Assembly: GCF_024323335.1 (NCBI RefSeq)
Contig: NC_066582.1
Coordinates: 88,904,944 to 88,968,943, forward strand
DNA from: Lathyrus oleraceus
Taxonomy: Eukaryota > Streptophyta > Magnoliopsida > Fabales > Fabaceae
DNA: 64,000 nucleotides
Direction: 5' to 3'
Part shown: piece after piece, positions 22,659 to 34,654 of the stretch
Numbering within the stretch: position 1 is the stretch's first letter
How the letters are laid out: the number at the start of each line of letters is the position of its first letter
The notes under the pieces: generated by a model
The model's database searches: none
What the model saw: the letters and a program-made list of their open reading frames with translations, nothing else
Told to the model about the DNA's origin: nothing
Made by a program: the position numbers and the translations under genes

Positions 22659-22923
22659 CTGCATAATGATTTTGAATATAAAAGCTTTTTAGAAACCAAA
22701 CAAGGCAATCATTATGCAGATGAAAAGATTGCTTTTATTCTTGTTTTTAGGGTTTTTTGTGATCACCAGTTTCATGCAAAAAGCAAAAAGGGAAAACAAA
22801 TGGAAAACAAATATTTAACATGAATTTATTGAATGAAAACATCATTGTATAAATGCTGCCAACAATGTCATCACTTCTCCTTTTGGCATGGGAGAAGGGT
22901 TTTTTAACAAAGTGATTATTTAC
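22659..22923 (-). other. Candidate spliceosomal intron between PR and RT (unit 2, 265 bases)
   Basis: The donor GTAAAT at 22923 and acceptor TTATGCAG at 22659 are identical to those in unit 1, and removal is again phase-preserving. Conservation in both units is only weak support, because the units are recent duplicates. Confidence 0.6.
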
Positions 22924-23556
22924 TCTGATCTATGAATGACTGTAGGAACATCCACGGCGACCCAATTGTGGCAGATCCCTCCAGGGATGACAAAATTGTC
23001 AGAGTCCTCTGCATCTTCTTCCAGAATAGCAGCAACTTCCTCGCTCTGATCGACGTGGATGAAACCTCCACTCTTGAACAACCCTTTGTCGTTGAATACC
23101 CTAGAAGAATAACCAATGCCAAACTGGGACTTATTATCTTCAAGCTCAATCATTTTTCCTAGACCAGCAACTGCACCACATTCAATGGCTAGTTTCGCAT
23201 ATCGATAGGAAGCAAATGAAGGAGTTTTCTTCTCAACAGGCTCGGCTATAGATAAAGCTTGGAAAGGCGTTCCATCTTCATCCTCAACATCAATGTATGA
23301 GAAGGAAGACAAATGGCTAACCAGGAGAGCCTTTACTCCCCCTACCACAACCAGTTTCTTGTTCTTAACGAATTTCAGCTTCTGCTGTAGGGTGGATGTC
23401 ACGGCGCCAGCCTCGTGAATCCATGGTCTACCAAGGAGACAACTATAAGATGGGTGGATATCCATAACCTGAAAGGTAACTTGGAAATCACTTGGTCCAA
23501 TCTTGATTGGGAGATCAACTTCCCCAATCATAGTTGTCGCAACCTGAAAAATACAG
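22924..23556 (-). pseudogene. Retropepsin C-terminal fragment and linker (unit 2)
   Basis: Same fragment as 7574-8206, with the SYSCLLGRPWIHEAG core and an acidic linker, cut on its 5' side by solo LTR B2. A few amino-acid differences from unit 1 are visible, for example Gly for Val in a VEDE-type acidic run. Confidence 0.85.
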
Positions 23557-25299
23557 TGCGCGAAAAAACAACCGGCGAAAGAAAATGACAGAAGAGTCGC
23601 CATCGTGCGTTATTCATCCCAAAGGAGGGAAAGGAAACGCTCGAAGTAAACCTGAAAAAGGAAAGGACAAGACGGGGCCTCGCAACCAAATCTTGGGTTC
23701 GGGAGTTGGTTATGCGAAGGGAAGGTATTAGCACCCCTACGCATCCGTAGTACTCTACGGGATCCACTTTTGTAGTTCTTGTCTAAAGGGTGTGAGTTTA
23801 TCTTGTGCTGTTTACCAAAAAAAAAAGGGTTAAATGAAAATGACTCGCGCGGATGTCGCATCCACTGCATACATATCTCATATGAATATGAGAATCAGAG
23901 TCTTCGTAGCTCGGCTGACCTATGTGTTGGGGGGATGTGTGCTCACTAAGACATCGCGTCTTATGCCTACGTATCTCATCTAGCTTGAGAATCAGAGCAA
24001 GCCGTAGTTCGGTTAACTATGGGGTTATGGATTGGGTTTTGGACGAACGACGTCACTACGCAATCTACCGGATGCTCGACCTTTGGAGACTTACTCGCCT
24101 GTAGTAGAAGGAGTTAACGTGTTGCTTTGGGTTTTAGGGTTTGGGATGCTCAAGGGCAAAAAGGCAGTCCTTGACGAAGGAACCGCGCTACCTGCAGGGA
24201 TACGAACACATACAAAACAAACATGTATAAAGTAAATGTGCCAACAAGGGGCTCAGAAGTAAATAAACAAAAGAAAACAAATGCCTCCTATCGAGGTCTT
24301 CCAGCTAAGAAAGCGATAAAATGCGGAAAAGAGGTAAAAGTACCACACGGATAAAGATCCGAAGTAACAGCAATTAAAGGAGTAAGAAACCCAGGGATCT
24401 CCCAAGCTAATGTCATCAAAGAAAGGTGAGTCAGTATAGGTAATCGGAATGAACCTCCAGGGGATATCCCACAAATAAAGTGGGAAAACCACGCAAACCA
24501 TCTCTGCAAGAGTCTGTGAGCCCTCACAAAAACTCAACAAAAGGGTTAGTGAAACACGATAATCATTTTTTTCATGGATAACAGTATGGTTTCAGAAACC
24601 TCAAACCCTGTGGCATACATTTCAGAAATCATGTGATTAAACATTCAAGGCATAGGTTTCACCCATTCATGCATAATTAAACCCGTGGGCAAAAACATAA
24701 TGAAATTCATCCATCATACCTCATACATTCAGATGATCCAAATTAAGAGCATAAAATCATGGGAATGAGGCAAACCTGATGGGAGAGACCGGTTGAAATC
24801 AAATGGCACGGCTGGGTTTGCAAGGCAATGTTAGGGTTTGTGTGAGATGAAAGTGTGTGAGTCAGATTGAATTTTTCAGAGCTGCCTGGGGGTTGCTCTG
24901 AGTTCTCTGTCAGGTTTCTCTCCAGGTTTTGTCAAGGGTTTTGTTTCAAGGAAACCTCAGAGTATTTTGCTTCTCTTCCTTTTTCCCCAGGGTTCTTCTC
25001 TCACTATCTTTTTCCCAGACAGGGTAATAGGAATAGAATGAAATTTTGTTTCACTGAAACTCTGAATTTATATTGGTAGCTTAGTGGGCTTTTGAGAGAG
25101 GTCCAAGTTTGAGATTTTTTCTTTTATTTATTTATTTATTTATTTAATTTTTATTTATTTATTTTTATTTTTATTTTTTATTTTTTTTATTTTTTTTTTT
25201 AAAAAGTTTCTTGGATCTAATTCTGATTGACATGATGAAATGCAATATGAAATGCTAAATGAATGCATGAATGAGGAGGGCAAATTTTGGGGTGTTACA
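23557..25299 (-). mobile_element. Solo LTR B2
   Basis: Tandem copy of LTR B1 with the same ends (TGTAACACCCC at 25299, CGCGCA at 23557) and the same flanks (TACAG / CACAG). Insertion of B therefore predates the tandem duplication. The length difference from B1 is mainly in the A/T tract at about 25121-25205. The TATA box lies at 25067-25072 and the U5 hairpin at 23745-23760. Confidence 0.8.
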
Positions 25300-28200
25300 C
25301 ACAGAATAATTTTGGTTTCATGAATTAATTGGTCCATGTTTCTACGCCTCACATATATTTATTTACTCTTAGTCTTTCAATATCATGTATTTTCTTGATT
25401 TAATTTAATTAATTGAAGCATTAGTTATTGGATTGATTAATTATGCAAAGGGAAGGTGTTAGGCACCCAATGCATCCTAGGTACTCCTAGGGAACCCTTT
25501 TCACAACTTGTTGTAAAAGGTATTGTTTATGAAACAATTATTGTGCAAACATGAGGGAAGAGGTGAGAAAAGAATGTACAAGTTTATTATTTTTGTGTTT
25601 GGATGGATGAACCCATTGCCTACGTACCTTTACAGGATCAAAACCTCGTAGTTCGGCTAAAAGATTTCCAAAAAGAGGGTGGATTGATTTTAAACAAGAG
25701 CTTTAAGGTCTTTCATTATCAAAGGGAGAACACTCAACCTGAACCAACAATTCACCATGCGAGGATGGCTTCAACATACTAATGAGGGGTTAACCCTATA
25801 ATAAGTATGGAAGTCTTACAATCAACTCACTAAGGATGTGGTGAGATTTACATCAACCACTAGGATAATTCAGATCTACGGCTAATGCATGAAAACTTAT
25901 CAAGAAGTGGACAAGCAGCCACAAAAGCAATTGAGTGGGTTGAATTAACTAGTTAGAATTATTCACAAAGTGAGGTCAAAGTATGAATTAGAGTTCATTT
26001 ACAATGAGTATTATGAAAAAGATGTTTGAAAATCAAAGGCATAAGGCCTAGGTTTCTAGTTTTGAAAACAGGTGAAAATGTTTGCACAAAAGTTTTCTGG
26101 TTTGGGTAAAAAATGCAAGTGGAGGTTGTAAGGAAACAAAAGGCGGGGATGAGGAGCAAAACTTCATTAGGAGTTCCTCTCTTTAGATCATATGTAGATG
26201 ATCCAAGTAAGTACCATCCTTTGGGAATAAGCAACAAAGCAATAAGCAAATAAGCAGATTCAAAGAGAACAAAGCTGGAAATGGAATGCCAATAAATGGT
26301 CTTACATCCAACTCCGAAATGAGATGGGAAAGGGAGTGCCAATAAATGGTCTTACGTCCAACTCCGAAATGAGATGGGAAACGGAGTGCCAATAAATGGT
26401 CTTACGTCCAACTCCATAAAAGAAAACAGAATAGGAAACAAATGGCCAATCAATGGTCTTATACCTGACTCCACAAAAAGGAACAAGATAGGAAACAGAT
26501 GGCCAATCAATGGTCTTATACCTGACTCCACAAAAAGAAACAAGATAGGAAATGGAGCGCCAATAAATGGTCTTATACCCAGCTCCCCAAAAGGAACAGG
26601 AAACAGATAGCCAATCAATGGTCTTACATCTGACTCCTCAAACAAAGCAGATAACAAATGCAAAAACAATATGCAAAACAATATGCAAAAGCAAACACAA
26701 GCAATCACATTAATCAATTAGCACACTCTATACACAATCAAGAGGCTAAATCAAAGTTGGGATTTAATCAAGGTCTCATATCAACCTCGACAAACAAGCC
26801 AATACTGTTATGGGTGTTCAGGCTCTTAACCACTGGCATTGACCGTCAGGGTGAGCAGATGAAATGGGAGATGAGGATTAGACCTCATAGCTCTTAACCC
26901 TGGCCTGGGTGAGCTTTAATCAAAGAAGGTATGGGAGTCCAGAATGAGGAACTCTATTCCACATGACTGACTCTATATACAATGATCTTGGGTGTTTATT
27001 CAAATGCATCAGCACGTAGTGCGAGCATAATGAAAGACTCAATTGAATAGCAGGGGATTGATTACAAATCCCTTCTATCTGCCAATTGCCTCTTCATTTA
27101 GGAGGACTTGAAGTACATGGCACAAAAGTAAACAATCACAGACATTGCCTCTTAAGGAGGACTTCAGCCAAATGCATGCCAAACAGAAACGACAGGGCTT
27201 TCAGACTACATGGAGTTTAAGAAATTACCTAAGTGGTAAACTAACCACAAGCAAAGCAAAGCTCAGATAATGAGAAAAAGCTATTAAGGTACTTGTATGA
27301 AAAGCAAAACAATCAGTATTCACATTCAGACAACCAAACAATTAACAACAGTCAGACATTCCCAATATGTACAACATGTAAGCCATAAGAGGCAAACACT
27401 CAAGTGAATTAGCCACCAGAGGACCTACAACACAATCAAAATGAGTTAAACAAAATAAATTGCATCTCAAGCAAGGAGATCACATCATCCATTAGGACTG
27501 ATTGCTTGAACCTGAAAGGCAAAGCTCAAATTGTGAGTACAAACCCCTAGGGCAAAGCCTAGGGTCAAAGGCAAAGCAAAAAGTCAAAACAGCAACCAAT
27601 ATTCAACATGGAGCTCATTTAATCAAGTATGAACATGTCCTAAAAAGGACCAAGTCTAAAGCATCAAGCAAAATCATCACATGAGCAAGCTATGGCAAAT
27701 ACAATTTCAAAGCACACAATTGGTCATCAAGAATCAAAACTCCATATTAAAACAGAAATGAATCAAACACTCATGAAAATTTTTATGTGCACACAACATG
27801 TCAAATACAATCATTATGCCAAAAATTGTAAACAGAAAAGCTCAATTGACCTAGAAATGAAAATGCACAAGTATGACATCAAATTTTGTGACACACATTG
27901 CCACACCATACAATCATGTGTCTAAAACAGAGATGAAAAATGCTAAAAATGCACAACCAAGCCTCAAAAATCATGCAACATGTTGGGAATCAGCATACCA
28001 AATTTCAAATCAATTAGCCAATGTATGAGCATTTCACAGTAGAATGAATGAAGCATGTCACATTTGCATACATGTCCAATGAACTGTCCACAATTAAAAT
28101 TCCAGAAATGATAAAATCAGAAAATCAACACCATAAAATAGTAGACATCCATAAGATCAAGTAGCAAAAAATTTGGAATTAATTGGATTCATTTTCAATT

Positions 28201-30314
28201 TGTTATGATTTTTCAAAGTAACATACAAAAAATGAAATAAATGTGAAAACATGGAAAAATATGAAAATGAAATGAGAAATCAAAAACTGCACAAGCATAG
28301 AATCGAACTGACGAAGGCAAGGCTGCAAGCGTGCTAGTCAAAACGACTGCGTTTTGATAATTGAGGAACTAATAATTGGAATTTCAAAACACATCCACAC
28401 GGGATCGAACAGACGAAGCAATGGATATTAGCATTCAAACAGTGCATGTGAAGCTCTGAACTAGACAAACCCTAAACACTATTCACGCACGGCAGCCAAC
28501 GGTGGTTTCCACCATCTTCTTCATGAAGACGACGGAGCTACAGTAACAAGCTCAATTTTTTTTTCAAAAAATAAAAAAAATTATACATCAAATGAAAGCT
28601 CTCAATACGTACATCACAAATCCAACATCAATTAATCCTAACAGTCCATGAATAAGGAGAATCGAACAAAAACATTATCGCACACAAACTTTCAACTCAG
28701 CATAACTCAGTCAATTCTCAACCATTTTTCATGAATTTTATATCAGTGTGATCAGCATGAGAAGCTCTACAACATTATGCACATAAAAAAGAGAATTAGG
28801 AGATTCGAAATTCATACCTCTTGAAGAGCAGTCACTGAAATCAGCGTGTTCAAGGCCTTGTAAGGGTGTAGATCCAATCCTGAGATGATATTATGAAGCT
28901 TTGCGCGTGAATTGAAGCTTGGAATGGATTGGATCTAGCTCAGATTTCAACTTCCAGCTTCATGTTCTTGAGCTTGATGTGCTTGTTCTTGGCTCGAATT
29001 CTTCAAATCAAGGCTTGATCTGCACTCAATGATGATCAGATAACAAGAATATCCAATAAAATCAATGGCTTATGTGAAGAAAATTGAAGTTTCAATTGAG
29101 AGCAAAAATGGAGGGAAAGAAAAATTTGGATCTAGAATGTGCAAAAACTCCACAATTCTGTTATGATTTGGTTTATATATGGTCTCTTAATCACATCCAA
29201 ATCAGAATTAAGCATGAGTTAATTATGATTAGTGAAAACGAGGTGCATGACCAAAATTGGAAAATGTGAGGTGCCATGCAAATTTGGACGTGAACAGTGC
29301 CGTATGGATGCTCAAAATCATTCAAAATCATCTCATGCACATGTTGGCAATGGTATTTTGTTCATATGATGCACCAATTTCAAATTTCCAAATTTCCCTC
29401 CAAAATGTTCATGAATGAGCAAATGGTCATGTGATGAAATTTCATGCAATGTCATGTTGGATTTGGAAATTATAGGTCATAAGGAGCAGTATGCAAAAAG
29501 AGGCACTCAAATTGGAGTTTTGGATCAAAAGTTATGGCATTTTGAAGTTTCAAGCATACTTTGCAATGATTGGATCATATCTCCTCAACCATTCATCAGA
29601 TGCTCATGATCTTGGACTTTTTGGAAATGGGAGAGAAAGATCTTCAAATTTCATGTTAGACAAAAATTCATTTGAAGCTTATTTGATATTGGAAAGTCAA
29701 GTTGAATTTGGACCAAAAACTTTCCATTTTTGGAAACTTGAAATTATAGGTCACTTTCTATTTTGGGAAACTTTTGCACTGGCTTCAAATTCTTCAATGT
29801 AGATGTTTGAAATGATGAATAAGCTTTGTTTTAACATGAATGGGATGAAGAAATTCAATTCTCATACTCACAGCCTTCAGTTGACTTTCAGTTGACTAGT
29901 ATTGGTCCTTAGATGACCTGAAAATGTTCTGATGAATTTGGGCCTTTGCCACTTGATGAATTTGCTCCAAAATGAACCCATAGCTCATATAAGCTCTATG
30001 TAATGATCAAATGATCCATATCTCAAGGAAAACCTCATTTCTTGCCCAAAGGATTCACTTGAATTGCCTTGACCTGTTGACTGCTTAAGTTGCAAGTAAC
30101 AAAGGTTAATGACATATTTTTGTACATTTTTGGTTAGTGATTAAAAGAAAAGCAATGATATACAAATGCAAGCAATGCTTGGTGATCAAGAACCACTCTA
30201 AGGAAAGATCACATCCACATGGAAGGAAACAAGGTGTCCAATGATCCTTGAGGCTTATGCAATGCAATGCTATGATGCCATGAGGGATCATAGGGTCAAA
30301 AATTGGGTCTTACA
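25300..30314 (-). mobile_element. LTR A2, 5' LTR of the tandem Ogre-like array, 3' truncated
   Basis: Begins TGTAAGACCC at 30314 (minus) and has the same truncated U5 end next to LTR B2. Its outer neighbour is the protease-RT linker of element C, so the array inserted into C. The 50-57-base repeat (26289-26635), TATA (29173-29179) and U5 hairpin (25476-25491) are conserved. The flank on the right is TCTTC (30315-30319). The matching duplication should lie left of the window, beyond the last LTR. Confidence 0.85.
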
Positions 30315-32916
30315 TCTTCCTTTATAGGTAAATCCACCAGACGTCCCCAATGGGGAGCAATACCTGAATTTACCAAGGCTTGTGCCTGCTTGAAGGACGA
30401 CAAAGATGCACCTGCTTCAACCTCTTCCACTGGAGCTGCATCCTTGACTTGAACTGCCTCAAAGGCCTGACACAGGGTCTCATGAATCTCACCTTCTACC
30501 TCTACATACTTGAATGTCGACAGGTTACTGACCAGAATGTCCTCCTCACTACAGACAGTGATAATTCTTCCGTTGACCGGGAACTTGATCTTCTGATGTA
30601 AGGTCGAGGAGACTGCCCCAGCATTGTGGATCCAAGGACGACCCAGCAAGCAGCTATACGAAGGATTGACATCCATCACATAGAAGACGGTGTTAAAGGT
30701 TTGTGATCTAATCTGAATGTGCAATTCTACCTCTCCGAACACCGACCTCTTAGAACCATCGAAGGCTCTTACCACAAGATCGGAAGGCTTCAAGATCAAA
30801 CCTTATACATCTAACCTTGACAAGGCTCTCTTGGGTAGCACATTGAGAGAGGAACCTGTATCCACCAGAACATGGGATAGAACAGTGCCTTTACACTCCA
30901 TCAAGATGTGCAAAGCCTTGTTATGATTGCGTCCAGCTGGCGTCAAGTCAGAATCAGTAAAACTCAACTCGTTGCTTGTATGAACATTTGCAACGATCCC
31001 TTCTAGTTGGTTTATTGAGATCTCCTGAGGCACATATGCAGCATTAAGGACCTTCAGGAGTGCCTCCCTGTGTGCCTCCGAACACAGTAGGAGTGAGAGA
31101 ATAGATATCTTAGACGGCGTCTGAATCAACTAATCGACTACCTTGTAATCGCTTTTCTTTATAATTCTCAAAAGTTCGTCCACATCCTTCGCAAAAGCAT
31201 GCTCAGAGCCAACCTGTGGTGCAGGGGTACCCTTATTCACAACTTTCTTGCCTTTAGTCTTCGCCGCAACGTCAGCACTATCAGGTTGGGTAACCGGTGG
31301 TGAGAACAGTCTACCACTTCTGGTGAATTTCCCGATTCCACCAACATTGTCCACTGCACGATCTTTTATCTCAATTCCAGGTTCAGACTTCTGATCCTGC
31401 ACCTCTTCTACTTTCAGTGGCTGCTCCACTCCATGATCATGCGTGTACACACTCCCCCCGTAATGCCAAGGAATGGCCCTTTCGCTGGTGAAAGGTAAAG
31501 GACCAGGGGTCGTGATGGTCATAGTGGATTGATGCGGTCGCACTGGTGGTACTGGTTGCGCTACTGGCGCACTGATCTGAACGGTCAGGTAGAAAATTAT
31601 GATAGTGGCAACGTCACAGTCATACTCAGAAATCTGATTTATTGAAGTACAAACATCTGAAACATCGGAATCAAGTTCAACAAGCACATCAGAATCAAAC
31701 ACCATGTTTGGAATATCAACAACAACATCAGAAAAATTAATTACATCATTGGGAATTACAAAATCAGCAGGAACAACATTTGTAAATTCTTCAGCATCTT
31801 CAGGAAAGAGAGGATCAACATCTGCGTTCTCAACAACCCCTTCAACAACCCCTTTAACAGACCTTTGGGCAGATAAGTCTTCAGCTTGGAGGATACCATC
31901 GTCAAGCAAGGCCTGGATACCCTACTGCAGCTTCACACAACCCCCACTCTATGCAACACAACCCAAACAACCGCTCCCACAACCGGGGGAAACATCTGCC
32001 TTTAGCAAGTATTCTTTGATTTCTATTAGCGGAGTCTTCAGCTTCAATACCTCCTTGACTAGTTTGGCTTCTCCTTCTACCATGTTAACATTTGCTCTAC
32101 CATGCTGCGACATAGGATTGTTGACAACATTAGGAGCCAGCGCAAAGTTAATGGCCTTTGAATCAATAAGGTCATGAACTACGTGCTTAAAAGCTTTGCA
32201 GTTCTCAATAGTAGGGCCAGGTGCCCCAGAGTGGAAATTACACCTAGCATTGGCGTCATAACCCACTGGAAGCCTGCCAACGGGAGGAGCCAAAGTGCGT
32301 AACTACACAAGTTGCAAATGTTGAAGGTTGGGAAGCAACTGGGCATACGACATCAGAAGAGTGTCGAAACTCCTATCCATCATCCTCTGTCTCTGTTGAT
32401 AAGTAGTTCTGTTACCCTGTTGTTGTTGGTACTGATTTGGTTGACGTCGAGGTTGTTGTTGTTGCACTGGTGCTGCAGCCGGAATGGTCACTCCTTTAAC
32501 ATAAGGTTGTTGATGGTAATTCTGAAAGTTATTCCTCCGGTTACCCCTATTCTGATAAGAAGATATGGCATTTGCATCCCCTTCTCTCCTCTTTTGTCCT
32601 CCTAAGAACGACTTCTTTGACCCCGAAGATGATCCAACCCCGTTTTGGATCTTACACGTCTTCAAGTAGTTCTCCACCCTCTCACCGGTAGAGACCACAT
32701 CAGCAAAATTCGAGGCGTTACAACCCATCAGACGCTCCAAATAAGATCCAGGCAGTGTGTTCATAAACATGTTGGCCATCTCTTTTTCCAACATCGGAGG
32801 CTGAACACGGGAAGCCAACTCTCTCCAGCATTGAGCATACTCTTTGAAGAACTCGTTACTCTTGAGAGACAGTTTCTGGAGATGAGTCCTTTCAGGTGCC
32901 ATATCCGCATTGTACT
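30315..32916 (-). pseudogene. gag-pro: Element C gag C-terminal half and protease (Ogre/Tat)
   Basis: A single reading frame runs from the target-site duplication of element H at 32916 to the array boundary at 30315, broken only by stops: TAG at 32305-32303, 31951-31949, 31924-31922 and 31132-31130, and TAA at 30805-30803. It encodes the end of the retrotransposon gag domain (ANMFMNTLPG region), a Q-rich stretch, a CNFHSGAPG...C knuckle-like motif with Pro where the second His is expected, a proline-rich linker, and a retropepsin with VDTGSS at about 30862 followed by YSCLLGRPWIHNAG. RT and integrase are cut off by the tandem array. Confidence 0.9.
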
Positions 32917-34641
32917 TGAAATTCTGGTGTAGTCAGAATTCAGATGTTCTACTCCAAGTCATGACATCTGATCTAACATTGTAACTAATACAGCAAGATA
33001 GTTATTAATCACTGTACTGATATGCACACGTTCACAGATGTCACGACATCTCATTCTAGGTCACCCTAGAATGTATGAACACCTGGTGCTGTGCATCAGG
33101 AAGAAGGATACAACAGAAATCAATCCTAACACTCACTTTTGTTGTTTTCTTCCACAGTTATCAGCCTGATGTCTTACTGTTGATCAGCTGTTACATTGTT
33201 CCAGTGTGTGTATCTTTTACTTGTATTTCCTGAATTAAAGGTTGACCATGTTAATCTAATTTCCACTTATTAGATTACTAACAAGGTTATTTGTTAGGTA
33301 CATTAATTGTAGGTTAGTAGTTGGTTTCCTGGTTTTTCTCTAAGCTGTTGACTCCCTGAAGAATAGCCTGAGAAAGATACTGAACCAGAAAAACTAATCA
33401 TCCTACACCTTAGCACCTGCTGTTGGGAATGAATGTCACAACATTCAGTTCGACATCCAGAACATATGCTGATTCTGTTATGTTCCTGTAAACGTACTGT
33501 GCTAAGTTTGCAGTACAGTAAAAGACTACCTAGTCTCTACTTCAGTATCAACCTTCAGTATCAACTGTCAAAACGTCCAGTTTGACAGTTTCACAATGAT
33601 CCTGTGGCCAGGTTTGTTTTCCTCTTAAAACCCAGTTTTACATATATACTGAACTGAAGCATAAAGGCCACTTGCCTATTATTCAGTATATGCTGTCAAT
33701 GATGAATGTCAAGACATTCTGATTGACATTCAACCAGAGGGCTATTTACCAGGTCTGCTATCATCTGGAATACCAACTAAGTTATGGCAGAAAGATAATA
33801 ATATACAGAAGGAAAAACAAACACAGGAAATTGTTAACCCAGTTCAGTCCAGCACGACCTACATCTGGGGGCTACCAAGCCAGGAAGAAGATCCACTATT
33901 AGTAGTATCAATTCAGAGTTAAACTCACCCGTTTACAACTCATCACTTAATCCCTACCCAATGCAATCTATACCTAGGAACTCCTAGATAGAAACCTCCA
34001 GTTTCCATTCCTATCACTACAAATACAATGTAATGTTAACACACCTTAAACTTGCTTCACAGCTTCATTCAAGAACAAAATCACTCTTGCCTACAGGCTT
34101 TGAGTTACAAAAACTCTCAGGATTTACCACTGAGATACACATGGTAACCTTCCCACAGATTGGGAGGTTTACCTTACACACACCCCTAAAATTCATTCTA
34201 GGAGGCTTACAAAAACTAGGTTACAATCAGCTATTTATAACCTAATCACCCAACTGGATTTGGGCCTTCAGAAATCGCAGCAGACTTGTTCTTTGCTGTT
34301 ACAACTTCAGCAGAAAAATTCTGCTACAAACAAGGTCTTCAATCCTAGAATCTCTCCATATATATCTCCATATTTTGAGCCTATATATCTTCTGATTGAG
34401 TCTTCAAGACCTCCACATGGGAGTTAGGATATTCACCAGATATCCTTGCTGATCCCAGAATATATACTGAATTAATTAATTCAGTTTTCTACACATATGC
34501 GATGTCACAGACCTGATGTCGTGACATCGTACATGACATGTTGGTCCAGATGTTGAATTTCTTCAACCCAACATATTAAAACAACAGAGATGATTACATT
34601 ATTTGTTTTCTAAAATTAATGCCAATCCTAAGGAATCAACA
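32917..34641 (-). repeat. 3' LTR of element H
   Basis: Runs on the minus strand from TGTTGATTCC at 34641 to TTTCA at 32917, and is the same length as its partner. It contains palindromes around 32955, 33038, 33435, 33705 and 34505. Confidence 0.95.
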
Positions 34642-34654
34642 ATCTCCCCCTTTG
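34642..34654 (-). promoter_or_regulatory. Polypurine tract of element H
   Basis: CAAAGGGGGAGAT on the minus strand, directly before the 3' LTR. Similar AGGGGGAG tracts recur near 35014, 35505, 35770 and 37430. Confidence 0.8.

Larger units (their letters stand above)
19195..23556 (-). pseudogene. pol: Ogre/Tat Ty3-gypsy pol remnant, unit 2 (partial PR, RT, RNase H, aRNH, INT)
   Basis: This is the second tandem copy of the pol remnant, offset 15350 from unit 1. It lacks the same 5' part (gag and protease active site). Shared lesions are TGA at 21892-21890, the one-base insertion at 21711-21713, TGA at 21261-21259, TAG at 19896-19894 and TGA at 19293-19291. One lesion is private: TGA at 21603-21601 where unit 1 has CGA (arginine). 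In return, unit 2 is intact where unit 1 has TGA (7049-7047), leaving a 272-codon open RT stretch at 22708-21890. Confidence 0.95.

Noticed and set aside
34033..34245. 70-codon ORF present in both LTRs of element H
   Set aside because: It lies within the LTR and is duplicated only because the LTR is. No recognised domain.
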